A DNA stretch of 64,000 nucleotides from Terriglobia bacterium (GTDB taxonomy: Bacteria > Acidobacteriota > Terriglobia > Terriglobales > Acidobacteriaceae). Each line of letters opens with the position of its first letter. The first letter of the stretch is position 1. A program made the translations under genes and the position numbers. Location: positions 1-64,000 of the forward strand of contig JAIQGL010000015.1 of assembly GCA_020072585.1 (NCBI GenBank), read 5' to 3'. A model generated the notes under the pieces. It ran no database searches. It worked only from the letters and a program-made list of their open reading frames with translations, and was not told the DNA's origin. Below are positions 63,228-64,000 of this stretch, in pieces.

Positions 63228-64000
63228 ATGCCAGCAACCACCACTGGTCATCACAGAGACATTGTCACAGCAACTGACCTTACCGAGCTGGCCGGCTTTT
63301 GCGATGAGCAGGCCCATGCGGTTTCGTTCTATTTCAGTCTCGCTACCACACCCGATAACTCACATCGTGAGGAATTTATTGCCGTCAAGCGGCTCATTCA
63401 ACAGGCGCATGAGAGTATTGCACCATCAAATGTACCAACCTCTCTGGCCAAAGACCTGGAGCAGATACTTTCCACTGCTGATGAGATTTCTCTTGATCCC
63501 GCACGGCTGAAAGTAATCTTTGCATGTCGCGAAAGGCAAGCGTGGCAGGAATTTGAGATCCCAACACACCAGTCCATAAGCCTTTTGGATGTGGGAAGAC
63601 GTTTTCGGCTGAGGCCTCTAATGGCGGCATTGCAGGCCTGTGCTCCGTTTTGCGTGGTTATTCTGGAATCCGGAAAGGCGCGAGGATTTGTGATACGCGG
63701 TACCGATATCAAGGAAATAACAGGCCGGCTTTCTGTCGAGGATCTCAGTTTGCATGCGGAAGACTCCCGGGTGGGATGGTCGAGGCATGTTGAGACAAAT
63801 TTGGAAGAGCACGAGCAGGCATATTTCAAAAGACTGTCTCGCCAGGTGCATGAGTTTATGTCAGAACAACAGGCAGCGCACCTCGTCATTGGCTGCCGCG
63901 AAGATTTGTGGGGCGAAGTGGGGCCGCAGTTTGCCAATCTTCAGAATGAATTCATAGGACATTTCCACCTGACGAATTTTGAGGTGGGGCCGGCGGAAGT
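63228..64000 (+). CDS. Bacterial archaeo-eRF1-like (baeRF) family protein, 3' end outside window
   Basis: The frame from ATG 63228 stays open for 257 codons to the window end. The start has a strong GGAGGTGAATT ribosome site. The translation shows VSFYFSLATTPDNSHREEF (a common N-terminal pattern of the family), RRFRLRPLMAALQACAPFCVVILESGKARGFVI (about 120-155), and an AAHLVIGCREDLWGEV segment near 222, as in bacterial proteins related to the eRF1/Pelota/Vms1 fold. The family is thought to act on stalled ribosomes; function is unproven. Regulated probably through box 11. The family call is from motif memory. Confidence 0.7.
   Translation, partial: MPATTTGHHRDIVTATDLTELAGFCDEQAHAVSFYFSLATTPDNSHREEFIAVKRLIQQAHESIAPSNVPTSLAKDLEQILSTADEISLDPARLKVIFACRERQAWQEFEIPTHQSISLLDVGRRFRLRPLMAALQACAPFCVVILESGKARGFVIRGTDIKEITGRLSVEDLSLHAEDSRVGWSRHVETNLEEHEQAYFKRLSRQVHEFMSEQQAAHLVIGCREDLWGEVGPQFANLQNEFIGHFHLTNFEVGPAE

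Noticed and set aside
1-64000. CRISPR arrays, rRNA operons, prophage or integrase genes
   Set aside because: Looked for regularly spaced repeats, rRNA-like sequence and phage structural genes and saw none; the two tandem repeats found are short and contiguous.

Overview
The window looks like a chromosomal stretch from an acidobacterium. The large Oar-type TonB-dependent receptor at 16.4-19.5 kb, with an N-terminal carboxypeptidase-regulatory domain, and the M36 protease with bacterial Ig-like repeats are typical of that phylum. No rRNA or marker gene is present, so this is an inference. Coding density is high. The only mobile element seen is the first 65 bases, which hold the N-terminus of an IS5-type transposase running off the left edge.

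Region 1 (0.1-20.3 kb) is an aromatic amino acid / anthranilate catabolism locus. It encodes a tautomerase, a tryptophan 2,3-dioxygenase family protein, two membrane proteins built from three copies of a His-rich four-helix module, and a 2-aminobenzoate-CoA ligase. A tightly packed nine-gene operon (16212 down to 5890) follows: iorA, iorB, a 2-aminobenzoyl-CoA monooxygenase/reductase, an SDR, a MarR regulator, an enoyl-CoA hydratase, an acyl-CoA dehydrogenase, a thioesterase and a RidA-like protein. A TonB receptor and a cyclase-family hydrolase (KynB or isatin-hydrolase type) diverge from it. Two related sequence elements, before the ligase and before the receptor, are candidate MarR operators.

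Region 2 (20.4-28.6 kb) holds bioF-bioD-bioA, a zinc alcohol dehydrogenase, two universal stress proteins, two small proteins and a site-2 protease with CBS domains.

Region 3 (28.7-35.9 kb) is a compact operon for ATP-dependent (class I) benzoyl-CoA reductase, bcrC-bcrB-bcrA-bcrD, followed by had, oah and dch. These are the core enzymes of anaerobic benzoyl-CoA degradation to 3-hydroxypimelyl-CoA.

Region 4 (35.9-46.8 kb) is a minus-strand operon with an RND heavy-metal pump, an unusually short adaptor, a beta-propeller, an outer-membrane barrel and a lipoprotein, then a LytS/LytT-type two-component pair. Region 5 (47.5-51.8 kb) is one large secreted M36 metalloprotease.

Region 6 (52-64 kb) is stress and dormancy-like: a BON-domain protein; an operon of acyl-CoA synthetase, E1 alpha, E1 beta, E2 and acyl carrier protein; a phosphoribosyltransferase; a ribosome-hibernation factor fused to a cold-shock domain; galT; and an eRF1-like protein cut by the window end.

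The strongest hidden signal is a palindrome, TGTGA-N6-TCACA and close variants (CRP/FNR-family type). It occurs eleven times, always between genes, before the stress genes of regions 2 and 6 and before the benzoyl-CoA reductase operon. It suggests one regulator controlling dormancy/low-energy functions together with anaerobic aromatic degradation. No CRP/FNR gene lies in the window.
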